Shown here: piece by piece, positions 1 through 11,244 of the stretch
Layout of the letters: the number at the start of each line of letters is the position of its first letter
Position numbering within the stretch: the stretch's first letter is position 1
Origin: Chlorokybus atmophyticus
Taxonomy: Eukaryota; Streptophyta; Chlorokybophyceae; Chlorokybales; Chlorokybaceae
Reading direction: 5' to 3'
NCBI GenBank assembly: GCA_009103225.1
Contig: RHPI01002090.1
Coordinates: forward strand, 1,631,733 to 1,695,732
Length of the DNA stretch: 64,000 nucleotides
Made by a program: the position numbers and the translations under genes
The notes under the pieces: model-generated
Seen by the model: the letters and a program-made list of their open reading frames with translations, nothing else
What the model was told of the DNA's origin: nothing
The model's database searches: none

Positions 1-3000
1 GCTGCTTGTTCAGCCAGAGGCTGAGGTGGACGGTACGTCCGACAAGGACGGGGAGACGTCAAGGCGGACGTATGACGACGACCGCAAATTCATTACTCAG
101 CTCTCCTCCTACAAATTCAGGATAGAGCAGGTGCTGCCTGTGACCTGATTCACTTTATGCAACTTTCTATGCGTGCGTTGCATGCAAGCCGGTATCACCC
201 TCTCGGAATCAGATTCAATCAGGAAAGGGCGCGTCCGAGATTGCTTTGGTAGCTGTGGTAGCTGCACCATATCGCTGGCTGCACTGTTCCGCAGCTGGAA
301 CGCGTTTCATCAGTAGTTGTGTCTCGAACACTGGTGTCTAAGCGATCAGACAGAAAAGGTCGTCTTGTTTACAAGTTAGGCATTAAGGATACTTATCTCG
401 CCACACAGTCGTCTATGCAAGTTGTCATAGACAGTGCCCGACCATGCTCGTTCGCCGCTGTATAGTGTTGCCTCGGGAAAGTCAAGCAAACAGACGTGAT
501 GACCACCGTGTTGCTCGAGTCCTCCTTTGTGTTGGCGTATCGGTTATGTCGTGTGCATGGTGCATGCATGGGCATCCTGCGGTGTTGTGAGGCACAATGA
601 AATGCGCTGTGACTGTTGCTGAGCGCTGAGTGCAGCAGACAGTTACAACAAGGTGATGCTGTTGATATACAGGGCTTTGTCCCTGGCATGCACGTCCCCG
701 GGGAGTTTTACGTGAATGAAGCTCTGCAACCGCTGGTTTTTGAGGAGCTGCGACAGTACATGCATGGCGGCAAAGGAGGTTTTATACCTGCGCTCAGGCA
801 GATTGCCAACGTTGCCAGTCTCCCAGGCATTGTTCAGGTAACTGGGACATGTGACGGACAAGCATGGGGCACACACACACTCTGCTTGTGTGAGCACTCC
901 TCGGCAGATTGGCTGTGATTATGCATGCGCACTAACCAACAATGCTTCCGAAAGTATACACCGCCAACTAGTGCCGTGACTGGAAGAGCGCACAGCCTAA
1001 TTCATTCCTGCTCTGGTCGCTGCTGTTGTAGCATTGTCACCATTCACTGTCAGCCAACAGCTCGTGCAATGCAAGAGTCTGCTGGCCTTGCATTGTATTT
1101 GAGCTGGCATCTATGCCAACACAATGTGCGCAGAAATCTATTGGGCTTCCAGACATGCATTCTGGGTATGGATTTGCAATTGGCAATGTGGCAGCGTTTG
1201 ACATGGGAGATCCAACAGCGATAGTGTCGCCAGGTACGCCAATCTATGCGTGTTACGCAAGGGGTGCGCGACTGCAGCAGACCATTATTTCAATGCATAA
1301 GCCTGATGCACGTTGCTTTAGGTGGTGTTGGTTTTGACATCAACTGTGGTGTTCGACTCATCCGCACAAACCTGGTAATACATCTTTAACATCATGAGCA
1401 TTGTGCCGTCTCAGCACTGGATGCGGTATTGTCTCAACGGTTCCTGTTAATCATGTAGACGCTGAAGGATGTGGAGCCCTTGAAGGAAGAGTTGGCGCAG
1501 GCATTGTATGACCATATCCCAGTAGGCGTCGGCTCAGAAGGCGTCATTCCCACAACGTCCAACGATCTCACAGAAGCATTGGTAAGGGTGCTTTTGCGAT
1601 GCTTGTGTGCCTGGTTCTGTGTGGTTGGCTTGTCGTCGCTGTGATGAATAACAAGGCGAAAAGCTGAGAAGCAGTGGCAGGTGGCGGCATGGCCAGCCGC
1701 CGTCTAGCTTGTTGATGTGCATCGCTACTGAGCGACATTCATTTGTCAAACGGATACCTCGTCAACATGCATGAATGAACGTACAGTTCATGAACGACTT
1801 TGTTGTGTGCAGGAGACAGGCATGGACTGGACCCTGAAGCAGGTGCTTGACACACTCGCTCTTCAACTTCCACTCACGGTCCTTTTGCTATCTGCTGACC
1901 ACTTGTCTGTGTGCTGGTATTTGTACGCAGAACTACTCCTGGGAGAAGGACAAGGAGCACTGTGAAGAGAATGGGCGCATGATGGATGCCAATCCGGCGA
2001 AAGTTAGCAACAGAGCAAAGAAAAGAGGCCTGCCGCAGATGGGCACCTTAGGTGCTGGGAATCATTACGCAGAGATTCAGGTGAACTGAGTTGCAACGTC
2101 TTTTGATTATGGGTTAGGTGTAGGCATGTCTGATCAGTGCGTGCACTACGTTACACTTATTCTGCATGACCTCTTTTTCCACGCCTGTGTGTACAGATTG
2201 TGGATGAGATATACGACCAGCGGGCCGCAAACACAATGGGGTTGGAGGAGCTCGGGCAAGTTTGCGTGCTGCTGCATAGTGGCAGCAGAGGCCTTGGTCA
2301 TCAGGTGGCAACAGATGCGCTGACTGTTATGGAGCGCGCGATGGCTCGCGACCACATCAGGGTCCATGACCGCCAGGTAACAGCCTGAGTTCTGTCTCAT
2401 ATGCCAGATTTCTGGTGCCATGGTGTCAGCCATAGCGTTTCAGTCTACGGCTGGTGTGACTCTGCAGTGGATGCGTTGTCGTGTTGACCAACGCCAACGC
2501 TGCACAGCTGGCTTGCGCACTGATTAGTTCTCAAGAGGGCCAAGACTACCTTGCCGCAATGTCAGCAGCAGCCAACTACGCATGGGTCAATCGGTCTGCC
2601 ATGACTTACCTCTGCCGGAAAGCCTTCAGCAAGGTCATGAAGCAGTCTGCAGATGACCTGGACATGCAGTTGGTTTACGATGTCAGCCATAACATTGCCA
2701 AGAAGGAGCATCACATGGTGGATGGTCAGTTGAAACACCTGCTTGTGCATCGCAAGGGAGCCACGCGCGCGTTTGCACCGAATCACTCCATGATACCGCC
2801 TGCGTATCAGCAGATCGGTCAGCCTGTGCTGATCGGTGGGACAATGGGAACCTGCAGTTACGTGCTTACGGGCACACAAAAGGGTATGGAGGAGACTTTT
2901 GGTAGCACGTGTCACGGTGCTGGGAGAGCACAGAGCAGGAACGCAGCGCGTAAAGCTCTGACTCACCAACAAGTCCTCGACAAGCTGCAAGACATGGGCA

Positions 3001-3149
3001 TCAGCATCCGGGTCGCGAGCCCTAAGCTGGTCATGGAGGAGGCGCCCGAGTCCTACAAGGATGTGACGGAGGTGGTGAACACCTGCCATCAAGCTGGCAT
3101 ATCCAAAAAGTGTGTGAAGCTCAAGCCTATTGCTGTGATCAAAGGCTGA
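1..3149 (+). CDS. RTCB: RtcB-type RNA-splicing ligase (HSPC117 family), 5' partial
   Basis: Catalytic subunit of the tRNA ligase complex. The family joins 2',3'-cyclic phosphate and 5'-OH RNA ends in tRNA splicing, using GTP and Mn2+. The protein can be followed in nine exons with consistent frame: 2-130, 673-837, 1134-1233, 1322-1374, 1459-1581, 1813-1842, 1931-2080, 2197-2376 and 2508-3149. Diagnostic blocks are [18 protein letters not shown], the metal-binding [37 protein letters not shown], and near the C-terminus [11 protein letters not shown], which carries the guanylylated histidine. It ends [10 protein letters not shown], as in animal RTCB. Exon 1 is open to the window edge and aligns with the N-terminus of the family ([20 protein letters not shown]), so the start codon lies before base 1 or in the first few codons. 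All visible catalytic motifs are intact. Next downstream on the same strand is GPN2, 1.36 kb away. Confidence 0.96.
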
Positions 3150-4507
3150 TTGTATAGTCCACCTCGCACCCATGTCAGAACCATGTACTTGTTGGTAGTG
3201 CACGTCAGTTCGGCGTTGCAGGGCTGACATGTCACATGCCAGGAGCTTTGTAACTTTGTCAACGACTGTTGTCATGAAGCAGAGCTTTTTTGTTCTCGCT
3301 GTAGCCATTGTTGTTTAACTGCTCCATTATCTTCAGCATTGCTGGAAAACTGTCGACAGCTATGCATTTCCTCCATAATCGAACATTGTGCAATGCCACA
3401 CCAGCTGCTGGCAAGCAATGCCCGACTGTAACTGGTTGTACGCAAATCTGTGAAGTGAACTGCTATATGAAATTGCAACTACCGGTGTGTGCATGGCACT
3501 CGACCATATCTTTCCTGTAAACCATAAGGCTGCTGTGTTGTGAATGGCTGCACGTCATGCCCCGTGCAAGACACTCAGTAGGTGGATACACATGAGACTG
3601 TATAGTATCTGCAACACTGTTTAAACATACATTGTGATGTTCGGACAGTGTTGCACATGCGCAGGCGGTGGTTGCCCTACAAGTCAACAATAACCAAGGC
3701 CACATGAATGTGCGTGATAATGCGAGTGTGCTTCGCGCAGCTCTTATGTCTATTATGCATAACACATGTACACTGTGCTATGCACACATGTACGCATCTG
3801 GTATAGACATCCAGTGTGGCAATCGATGCGCAACAACACTCAACACCACTATTACACAACTGCTTACAGCACAATCAACTCTACCACCGCTGGCCTACGT
3901 ATGCAACATATGCACGAGCATCAACTTGACATCCACCAGAGGCACTACTTAGACATCACAGATTATATTCAACAGATGGTCTCCACCAGCACATGTTCGA
4001 TAGCAACGCTGCTGTGCGCTACTTGAAAGCGAGTCGCCGCCGTTGCCTACCTGCGACGAGGTTGTCGTTGTCGTTGTCGGCGGTGTTGATGCTAGATCGC
4101 ACTGCTCGCTTGCTGCAATTCTGAGCGCGAGACACATGCGCGACGCAACCCTGCGCATGTGGCGCAGTGGCGGCTGTAAAAGCTGCTCGTCGTGCTGCGT
4201 CGTGCGCATGTGCATGGCTTTCACCTCCCAGCCATAGCCACACTCAATGACATTGCTGGCTTGTGTTGTTGTAGCGCACTTTGGTTAGCAGCGCGGTTGT
4301 CGTACTGCACTCTGCGGCTTGTTACCTGTCTTGCTGCATGCAACGCATTTGCATGATAGACTCGAAGGCAGTGTAAGCCTGAGCTTCGGGTGGGCAAGGT
4401 GCGTCGCTTTAGTGAGTGCCGACCACCTCCGGCTAGAGCGCAGCGCACTCGCACAACAGTGTGCGGCGTTCTGTTTGACATTTACTTCCTAGCAGAGTTG
4501 GTTAGGT
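3150..4507. other. Intergenic, RTCB 3' region to GPN2 5' region
   Basis: There is no convincing gene. The open frames here are short and lack splice-supported homology. Around 4020-4250 there is a GTCGTTGTCGTTGTC-type stretch and GC-rich sequence, which could be promoter or 5' leader of the next gene. Confidence 0.5.
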
Positions 4508-6224
4508 ATGCCGTTCGGGCAGATAGTGGTGGGGCCTCCCGGCTCCGGCAAGACCACCTACTGCAACGGCATACAGCACTTTTTCCATCTCACCGGCAGG
4601 CAGGTTTCTTCTTGTCGACGTTGTTGACAGCAGCTGCCTGGCTGTGTACTACAAGCGCTGCAGGCATGAATGCTGACATGCTGCTGCTTGCCTCTCGTCT
4701 CTCTGCAGGAAGGCTGCGGTCATCAACCTCGACCCTGCCAACGACAACCTGCCCTATGAATGCGCTGTCAATATCGAAGAGCTGATTACTCTGAAAGATG
4801 TCATGGAGCAGCAGAAGCTCGGGCCCAACGGTGGTGCGTATCCTTTCACAACAATGCAGATTGCGTGCATGTTGGTGAAGTAACATGCGAAATGAAACAA
4901 CGTGTTGCATATATCTTATGAAGCATAGCCATGTGGTGACAGCTCATGGTCTGTGTCCTTTGCTTGCTGCCTGTTTGTGCAGGGCTGGTTTTCTGCATGG
5001 ACTATCTTCTTGAAAACATTGACTGGCTACAAGAAAAGCTTAAGCCGCTGCACGATGGTAACGTTACGCATGCTATCATGCTACAAGGCTTGCTTGCGCC
5101 GCCCCGCTCGAAATAGATTAAGAAATCAAAATTGATCTGAACAACGTGCTGTTAGAGCACAAGTACGCGAGCCGGCCGGGAATTTGTTACATTGGTTCAT
5201 GTCAAGCTGTGACCTGCACTTGCAGTTATATGCTCTCGTGCGAGTTACACGGATCCTCATGCACGTGTTTGGACGCAGAGTACTACCTTCTGTTTGACTT
5301 TCCCGGTCAAGTGGAGCTGTTCTCGCTTCACAGCAGCACAAAGCAGATCATCCAAACCATGACAGACGATTGGAACTACAGGGTACGAGGCAGCTGCGGT
5401 TTGCTGCACGTGCATGACTGGCTTGTCTCCTACCTCATGCATGCATAAAACTGTCCACTTACGTACAGCTCACTGCGGTGCATCTTGTGGATGCGCACCT
5501 GTGCAGCGATCCCGCCAAGTACATCAGCGCCCTGCTGCTGTCACTTGGCACCATGCTGCACCTGGAGCTGCCTCATGTCAATGTGCTGTCCAAAGTTGAC
5601 TTGATTGAGCAGTACGGCCGCCTTGGTAAGTATGTGATGGTACATACATGTACATGTGCTTGGTACTACATGCATGCACACATTTACAATCATGCTCATC
5701 CGCTCGTTGCTAGGCAGCCTTCAACTTGGACTTCTACACTGAAGTGCAAGATTTGCAGTATCTGGTGCAATCTATGCATGATGACGCTTTCTCTAAGCGC
5801 TTCCGGTAAGCTGATCATTTGCTTGCGTTGTTATGGCATATGCACAGCTTATATTATCCGAATACAAGGAAATTGAGCGAAGCGCTTTGTGAGATTGTGC
5901 AAGACTTTTCGCTCGTAGGCTTCACGACGTTGAACATACAGGTAACAAGTCATTGTGCCCTTCAACTCTGCGAGCTGGTTTGTCACTCGCTTGGAACAGG
6001 ACAAAGAAAGCGTTCTGAGGCTGGTGCGTCTGATAGACAAGAGCAACGGATATGTGTTTACTGGACTGGAAGGCTCCAATGTCAGCTTGGGACAAGCATA
6101 TGCCAAGTATGCTTCAGCCGAGCCCGAGTGGGATTGGGACAAAACTGCGGCAGTGCAAGAGAAGTACATGGTTGATCCTGCCGAAGAAGTTGAACCACAG
6201 CCCATGAAGACAGATGTGACGTAA
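4508..6224 (+). CDS. GPN2: GPN-loop GTPase 2
   Basis: Small GTPase of the GPN family. Members act with GPN1/GPN3 in assembly and nuclear import of RNA polymerases. Eight exons keep frame: 4508-4603, 4713-4833, 4983-5057, 5279-5382, 5469-5625, 5718-5805, 5869-5941 and 6000-6224, giving about 312 aa (human GPN2 is close to this). The N-terminus [19 protein letters not shown] holds the P-loop. The switch region [15 protein letters not shown] follows, then the family-defining Gly-Pro-Asn loop in [15 protein letters not shown]. Next come the G3-like [10 protein letters not shown], the G4 motif in [12 protein letters not shown], and a C-terminal IDKSNGYVF block. The acceptor of exon 2 (GGAAG before GCTGCG) was chosen because it restores frame and the expected A-A-V-I-N-L. 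The start is the only ATG directly preceding the P-loop. Confidence 0.95.
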
Positions 6225-7223
6225 TTGCCATGGTGTGGTGTGACATGATGTGGTGATGAAGAGTTGTCCATCAGGACGTTTCGTCTGTGTGTGGTGAGAG
6301 ATATGCGCACACTATTGGCTTGGAAGCTGTGAAGCCAATGTGATAGTGAGAGTGAAGTATCCTCACCTACCTTTTTGGAACTGTGGAGGGTTGTGCATGC
6401 CTCGCCACACTTGTGTATTACTGATGTTGACTTGCAACCGTTCTTGTCGTCATCTAGAGCATCCCACAGGGTGTGCTCCACCATAAGCAGTCTGCCAACA
6501 TGGCTTGTGACGAGTTTAGTGAGTTGAGTGAGTGGCAGCCGGCAAGCATCAGAGAGGCACACACAAACTCGCATTAACCATCCTGGACCTAAGGGGCTGG
6601 CTCTGCAGGTGGGGGTGGGGAGTGGCTAGCCATGTGCAATGCAAGTCGTAGCAGCAGCAGCAGCAGCAGCAGCAGCAGCTATAGGAGAGGCAAGTGTGAG
6701 GTGATTGCACTAACACACCTACGTTAAACGGCCGCATTAAATACTTGTAGTGGAACAATACGCAAGCCCAGTGACACATTTGGTTGGCTCGTTGTCATGT
6801 GTATAAGAGAATGTCGAGGGTATTGACTGCGTGCAACGAACGCCACACACAGCATACATGATATAGCATATGTGAATGATAGCCACACGAACAGACTTAT
6901 CGTTCTCCTGGGCACGCTGTGCCCAGGAACGGGTTGTGGAGACTGGCACACGTGAAACTTCGTGTGGGAGTACATGTCTTATTGAAAATGAATGTGCTGG
7001 GCACAACCTCCTAGCCTGCTATCCTAATATTCAACTGCTCTACAACTTAATCAGGTATTGACACCCGCGCATGCTACCAGCGCTTATTTCTTCAAGAGAG
7101 AAGCCACAATACGTGGCTCAATCAGTGTTCAATTAATCGCACACTAATCATCGATCCAACAGCATAGTCTCGGCAATGCGCCTTTGCACAAGCTGCTGGC
7201 GACTTCTTCAATCATCCACTTGT
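6225..7223. other. Intergenic with CAG repeat and small hairpin
   Basis: No gene is supported. It contains a (GCA) repeat at 6651-6679 and a short hairpin near 6907-6928 (CCTGGGCAC, loop GCT, GTGCCCAGG). The rest is probably 3' untranslated and convergent spacer between GPN2 (+) and the small - strand gene. Confidence 0.5.
6651..6679. repeat. (GCA)n trinucleotide microsatellite
   Basis: Nine to ten uninterrupted GCA units lie between genes. They are not in a supported reading frame. Confidence 0.9.
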
Positions 7224-8009
7224 TCACTTCACGGCGATGAGGGGCGACAGCTGCTGCGAGAGCGGGCTGCGGTCGATGGCATCCATGTCGTCTGCGTTGG
7301 CCCCGAGAGGGGCGAAGCGCTGGCGGGATGTGGTGGGGCTGCGCTGCGGTGTTGCGGTCAGGGGGCTCTGGATCTGCATTGCAATCACCGGTGTTCGCTG
7401 AGAAGGAGAGCGAGGGTCCAAGTCCTCGTTCCGCTGAAGAGAGTTCACCTGCAGCGCACCAGGCCTGCCAAGCAAGCGCAAGCATGACAACAGAGTCAAC
7501 CCCAGTCTCTTTCGTGCAGGCAAGTTTACACCAGTTAACAAACAGTGACACGACAGCTAGCGGGTGGGCTGATGGACTCTGGCACAGCTTTGTGCAGATC
7601 TGGTTGATGCACAAGTTACTACTGGGCAGCTCTCAAGAATGCAAGCAACACACACGTTAGCAATCTACCACACTTTGACACTGGCACCTTTACTGACTGG
7701 CAATATGACACTCGAATGTCTCAGTGGCACCAATTTAATTTCTACCTCTAGCGTCAGGAACAGCAACAACTGCACTGTGCCTGTAAGCTGCTATGGTACT
7801 TCCAGAAGTGTGCCCACAAAGTCCAAAGAGAGACAAAGAACTCCACACCATGTAGACCATACACTTTGTGGCCCTTACCTGGTGCGCTTGCGGGCTGCGG
7901 GCACCCCGTTGATGTGTTCTGGCATCTTGGGCTGCAAGGAGGAAGCGGCACCGGCCTGGCCGGAGCGGAGGGGCTTCAAGGCCTCAGCAGCTACAGCCAC
8001 TCGCTCCAT
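7224..8009 (-). CDS. Small SP/TP-rich protein, unrecognised
   Basis: Two exons on the minus strand join in frame: 8009-7879 (ATG in MERVAVAAEALKPL) and 7464-7224, for about 123 aa. The donor is ACCAG|GTAAGG and the acceptor TTGGCAG. The second exon is dense in Ser/Thr-Pro sites (DPRSPSQRTP, IQSPLTATPQRSPTTS, DRSPLSQQLSPL). This suits a proline-directed (for example CDK) kinase substrate. RSPL also fits the RxxL core of a destruction box. The frame is open upstream to 8093, so an earlier ATG (28 aa longer) or another 5' exon is possible. I do not recognise the family. The splice pair and phase consistency support a real gene, but no homology does. Confidence 0.45.
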
Positions 8010-8757
8010 TGCAGCACGAGAAAGAGAGGTGGGGCGGATGAGGAAGGCTGTGATTGCAAAGATTAGAGCTTCCTTACTACGCGAACAAGACACCGCCCTC
8101 GGCCTTCGCTGTATGGGCTAAGCGTACCCAGATCAGCGTCGGTAAACCTGGAGTACACACAAGTACACAAAGTAGAACTAAAAATCAATGAGCTCGCTCA
8201 CGTGACCAGCGGTGGTGGTCAGCGTGTTCGATTACGCACGTGCGTTACTCCTCAGCGCCGTATCTAACCAGTGAAATACGGCAATGAGGGGTAACTTACG
8301 GGCGTAACCGACAGATTCTAATCAGAGAGCTGTTGAGTGCGTTTTCCCCCGCCATTTTCCGTCTCAGTTGTCGCCGCCGTCGGGGATGTCTCCGTCATCT
8401 CCCCCGTTGTCGCCGTGGTCGAGGGGTGTCTGTAGGTGGAAGGGGGAGTCGTGTTGCCCCCGCCTCAGCGAGATGGGGAGCTCAGGCGCGGCGTGGTGGC
8501 TGCGGCGGGAGCAGCTATTGCAGGCAAGCTTTTGCTTGGGAGCAAGCCGAGGAGGAGGTGGTGGTGGAGGTAGAGGTAGAGGTACTGTCGGTGGTTTCGG
8601 ATGAGGGACCTACGGCGGCAACAAGCAGACTGTCGGTGGTCGAGGCAAATGCTGGTGCGCGTCATACAACCGAGGTAGACGTGTGACGGACTGGATGGTC
8701 GTGCACTGCGCAGGTGCGCTGCTTGATGCATGCGCGTCTTACCTGTATGCCCCCCCC

Positions 8758-9034
8758 NNNNNNNNNNNNNNNNNNNNNNNNNNNNNNNNNNNNNNNNNNN
8801 NNNNNNNNNNNNNNNNNNNNNNNNNNNNNNNNNNNNNNNNNNNNNNNNNNNNNNNNNNNNNNNNNNNNNNNNNNNNNNNNNNNNNNNNNNNNNNNNNNNN
8901 NNNNNNNNNNNNNNNNNNNNNNNNNNNNNNNNNNNNNNNNNNNNNNNNNNNNNNNNNNNNNNNNNNNNNNNNNNNNNNNNNNNNNNNNNNNNNNNNNNNN
9001 NNNNNNNNNNNNNNNNNNNNNNNNNNNNNNNNNN
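8758..9034. other. Assembly gap (N)
   Basis: A run of N flanked by poly-C on the left and a CA repeat on the right. This is a typical sequencing gap at low-complexity DNA. Confidence 0.98.

Positions 9035-9096
<62 letters not shown>
9035..9096. repeat. (CA)n microsatellite
   Basis: About 30 CA units abut the N gap. All predicted frames through it are repeat artefacts. Confidence 0.97.
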
Positions 9097-9098
<2 letters not shown>

Positions 9099-9306
9099 CC
9101 CTCCCTCCATCTTAGGATTTGAGAAGATGCAGCACAGAACCATATAGAAACTGTTTGGAAAGGCTTGCTGTTGACCTTGTCGCTTGTGTGCATACAATGC
9201 ATGTCATGTCACCTGTTGATGTATGTCAATCAAACAGCAATCCTGCAGTGCAACCTCATGCAGCATGCGGTATAATATCTGCAAGCTTCTTGTGCGGCAG
9301 TGAGCT

Positions 9307-10284
9307 CCCCGCTTTCAGCTCATTTACGTTACTGTGACCCATAATGGTGAACCCTATGCTGGCACTGCAATAAAAACAGTGCCTGTTTATGGGTAAGTCT
9401 CGCTGTTTGTACCAAAAACCTTTGAGAATTGCTGATGCTACGGACTACATGCTGAAGGTGACGAGCAGCAGGAGGCTCATATTCGATATGATGAGATCTT
9501 CACTAGTGGCGAGCACCTGAACGGGCTTGTCAACATGCGCACGAAAATATCGTCACTGAGCTCAGCGCAATTGAGCAAAGCTGCTCGAGAGAGACACGTA
9601 CATTGATGGGCATGTCGAATGCCTGGAAAGCGGCCTGTTTCGGACCAACCTGCCAATGAAGTTCTATCGCGTCTAGTTCCTGAAGCTTATCAGGTAGGCC
9701 TCTGGGCACTTATCACGATTTGTTGTTTCAACTGGTGTTCTCTTGCACATTTGCGCTCTTGCCTCTGCATGCATGCATGCATGCATGCTAGTTGCTGGAT
9801 TCTCTGCTCCTTGCACTGGCAAGAGACAGAGTGTCTCCGTCACATGGGCAGTTAGTTGACACCCCTTTTGCTTTGTTACAGCACCTCATAGGTAATTTGA
9901 GCCGTGACCTTATATATGATTGAAGTGAAGGAGAGACGTTGCGCTTGGACTCTGTAACCACCTATGCTGTAGTCCACAACGAGGTCTTCGAGCAGGTAAA
10001 ACTTGGCAGGTGTTAGCGTGAAGCATGTCAGGGCATGCAGCTGTATCATTTTCAGAGAATGCAGTGCTTGACTGTGGCAACGATGCCAGGTTGGCCTCCA
10101 GCATGGGTAGTTCGTGATTGTGATGTGGGTGTTGCACCAAGCGGCATGTCATGTTTATGCGCGGCAAGTAGACGCCTACTACCTCGTGCAGATGGTGAGC
10201 TTGCATGACACTCCCAATTAAGAAGAGCGGACCATCATTCAGTATCTGGTGTCGTGACAGCAATGTACCCGAGCATCATCCTGA

Positions 10285-10322
<38 letters not shown>

Positions 10323-11014
10323 GCAGGTGGACAAGTGCGTCCTTGACAAGCCCAAAGCGGAGCACCGCGCGGCAAATATTTGCATGGGCGATCTGTTCTG
10401 TGCGGACTGTCAGGAGGCACTGAAGGATGTTGCAGACCGATTCACCATACGTGTTTGCTACTTTCCAGCAACCTGGTGGCAAGTCTTAATTAGTGTTTCT
10501 GATCAAGACTTGCTACCACTCTTGTCACCATACGTGTTTGCTACTTTCCAGCAACCTGGTGGCAAGTCTTAATCAGTGTTTCTGATCAAGACTTGCCACC
10601 ACTCTTGCTGACGTGCAACTACTGTTTTCACATTATCTGGAGCATACAGTAGAGTGTGCTGCATCATGATTAATGTACAACATGACGAGTAAGTGACAGC
10701 TGGCAAACATAATACAAGGCATATAATCAAGATCAGTATGACAGCTGTGGGCACAGAACACAAAAAGCACTGAAGTCATATATCCAAGGAGTTCCCTTCA
10801 GGTGGCTATCTACATGCCTTTCAGTCAGTGCCACGCATGTGACAGACACAGTAGCAAGTATTCTCAATTTGTGTTGAGTGTTAGAGAGTGTATGACCAAA
10901 GAGAGGCTGGATGGTTGTACCATTGCTGCCAACTCTTTACTGTTTTGTGAATTCAAGGCCATTGTTCGCAGAACTTGTGCTACCACGCTTCACAGGTGCA
11001 GCATCACAGATTAG
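9307..11014 (+). CDS. Possible multi-exon gene or pseudogene, unrecognised
   Basis: Several open segments end at good splice-like sites but do not join cleanly. They are 9316-9391 (YVTVTHNGEPYAGTAIKT, donor GTAAGT), 9459-9600 (DEQQEAHIRYDEIF), 9935-9996 (TLRLDSVTTYAVVHNEVFEQ, donor GTAAAA), 10327-10480 after a poly-T tract (VDKCVLDKPKAEHRAANICM, then FCADCQEALKD), and 10802-11014 after TTCAG (VAIYMPFSQCHACDRHSSK, stop at 11012). Phases between the first two and several later segments disagree. An 83-bp duplication also interrupts the fourth. This could be a decayed gene, a gene with exons I misplaced, or chance. I do not recognise a family. The Cys pairs (CADC, CHAC) suggest metal binding if it is real. 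Confidence 0.28.
10287..10317. repeat. Poly-T tract (31 T)
   Basis: A homopolymer ends four bases before a CAG that would serve as an acceptor, so it could be an extreme polypyrimidine tract. Its exact length is likely unreliable. Confidence 0.9.
10443..10608. repeat. 83-bp tandem duplication, each copy forming a hairpin
   Basis: The unit starting CACCATACGTGTTTGC recurs exactly 83 bases downstream (10443 and 10526) with only a few mismatches. Each unit holds an inverted repeat: GGTGGCAAGTCTTAATCAG, a TGTTT loop, then CTGATCAAGACTTGCCACC. In the second copy 18 of 19 positions pair. Confidence 0.9.
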
Positions 11015-11244
11015 CATGGCATGAAAGCAAGCCCAGAGCAGCAGTCAAGGTGCACATGCAAGGAGCATGTGGTACAGGGGTGTCCAGTATTGCGCGAGCT
11101 GCATGACATGAACCGAGGGGCAGGGTGCTACAGTGGCACAGCAGTTGCAAGCCATCATTCCCACGCTGCGTTGCTGCGATCGGTTTTGTTGCATATATAT
11201 TGTATAGGCATTCATACATAATATCCCCTCTGCTACTAGTGTTC

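Larger units (their letters stand above)
8010..9306. other. Intergenic / unassigned, contains assembly gap
   Basis: GC-rich sequence at 8330-8700 has several overlapping open frames and GAGGTGGTGG-type repeats near 8550-8585. None shows recognisable protein similarity. This could be promoter or first-exon sequence of a + strand gene. Bases 8758-9034 are N. Confidence 0.4.

Noticed and set aside
5849-6574. 241-codon minus-strand open frame
   Set aside because: It is antisense to the GPN2 exons, has no splice logic and no recognisable domain. GPN2 on the other strand explains the sequence.
8465-9202. Long open frames through 8758-9096
   Set aside because: They are open only because N is unreadable and because CA/TG repeats give Thr-His or Val-Cys runs.
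10328-10480. Deaminase-type zinc motif (AEH ... CADC)
   Set aside because: The canonical HAE/CAE plus PCxxC arrangement is not present, and the exon series itself is doubtful.
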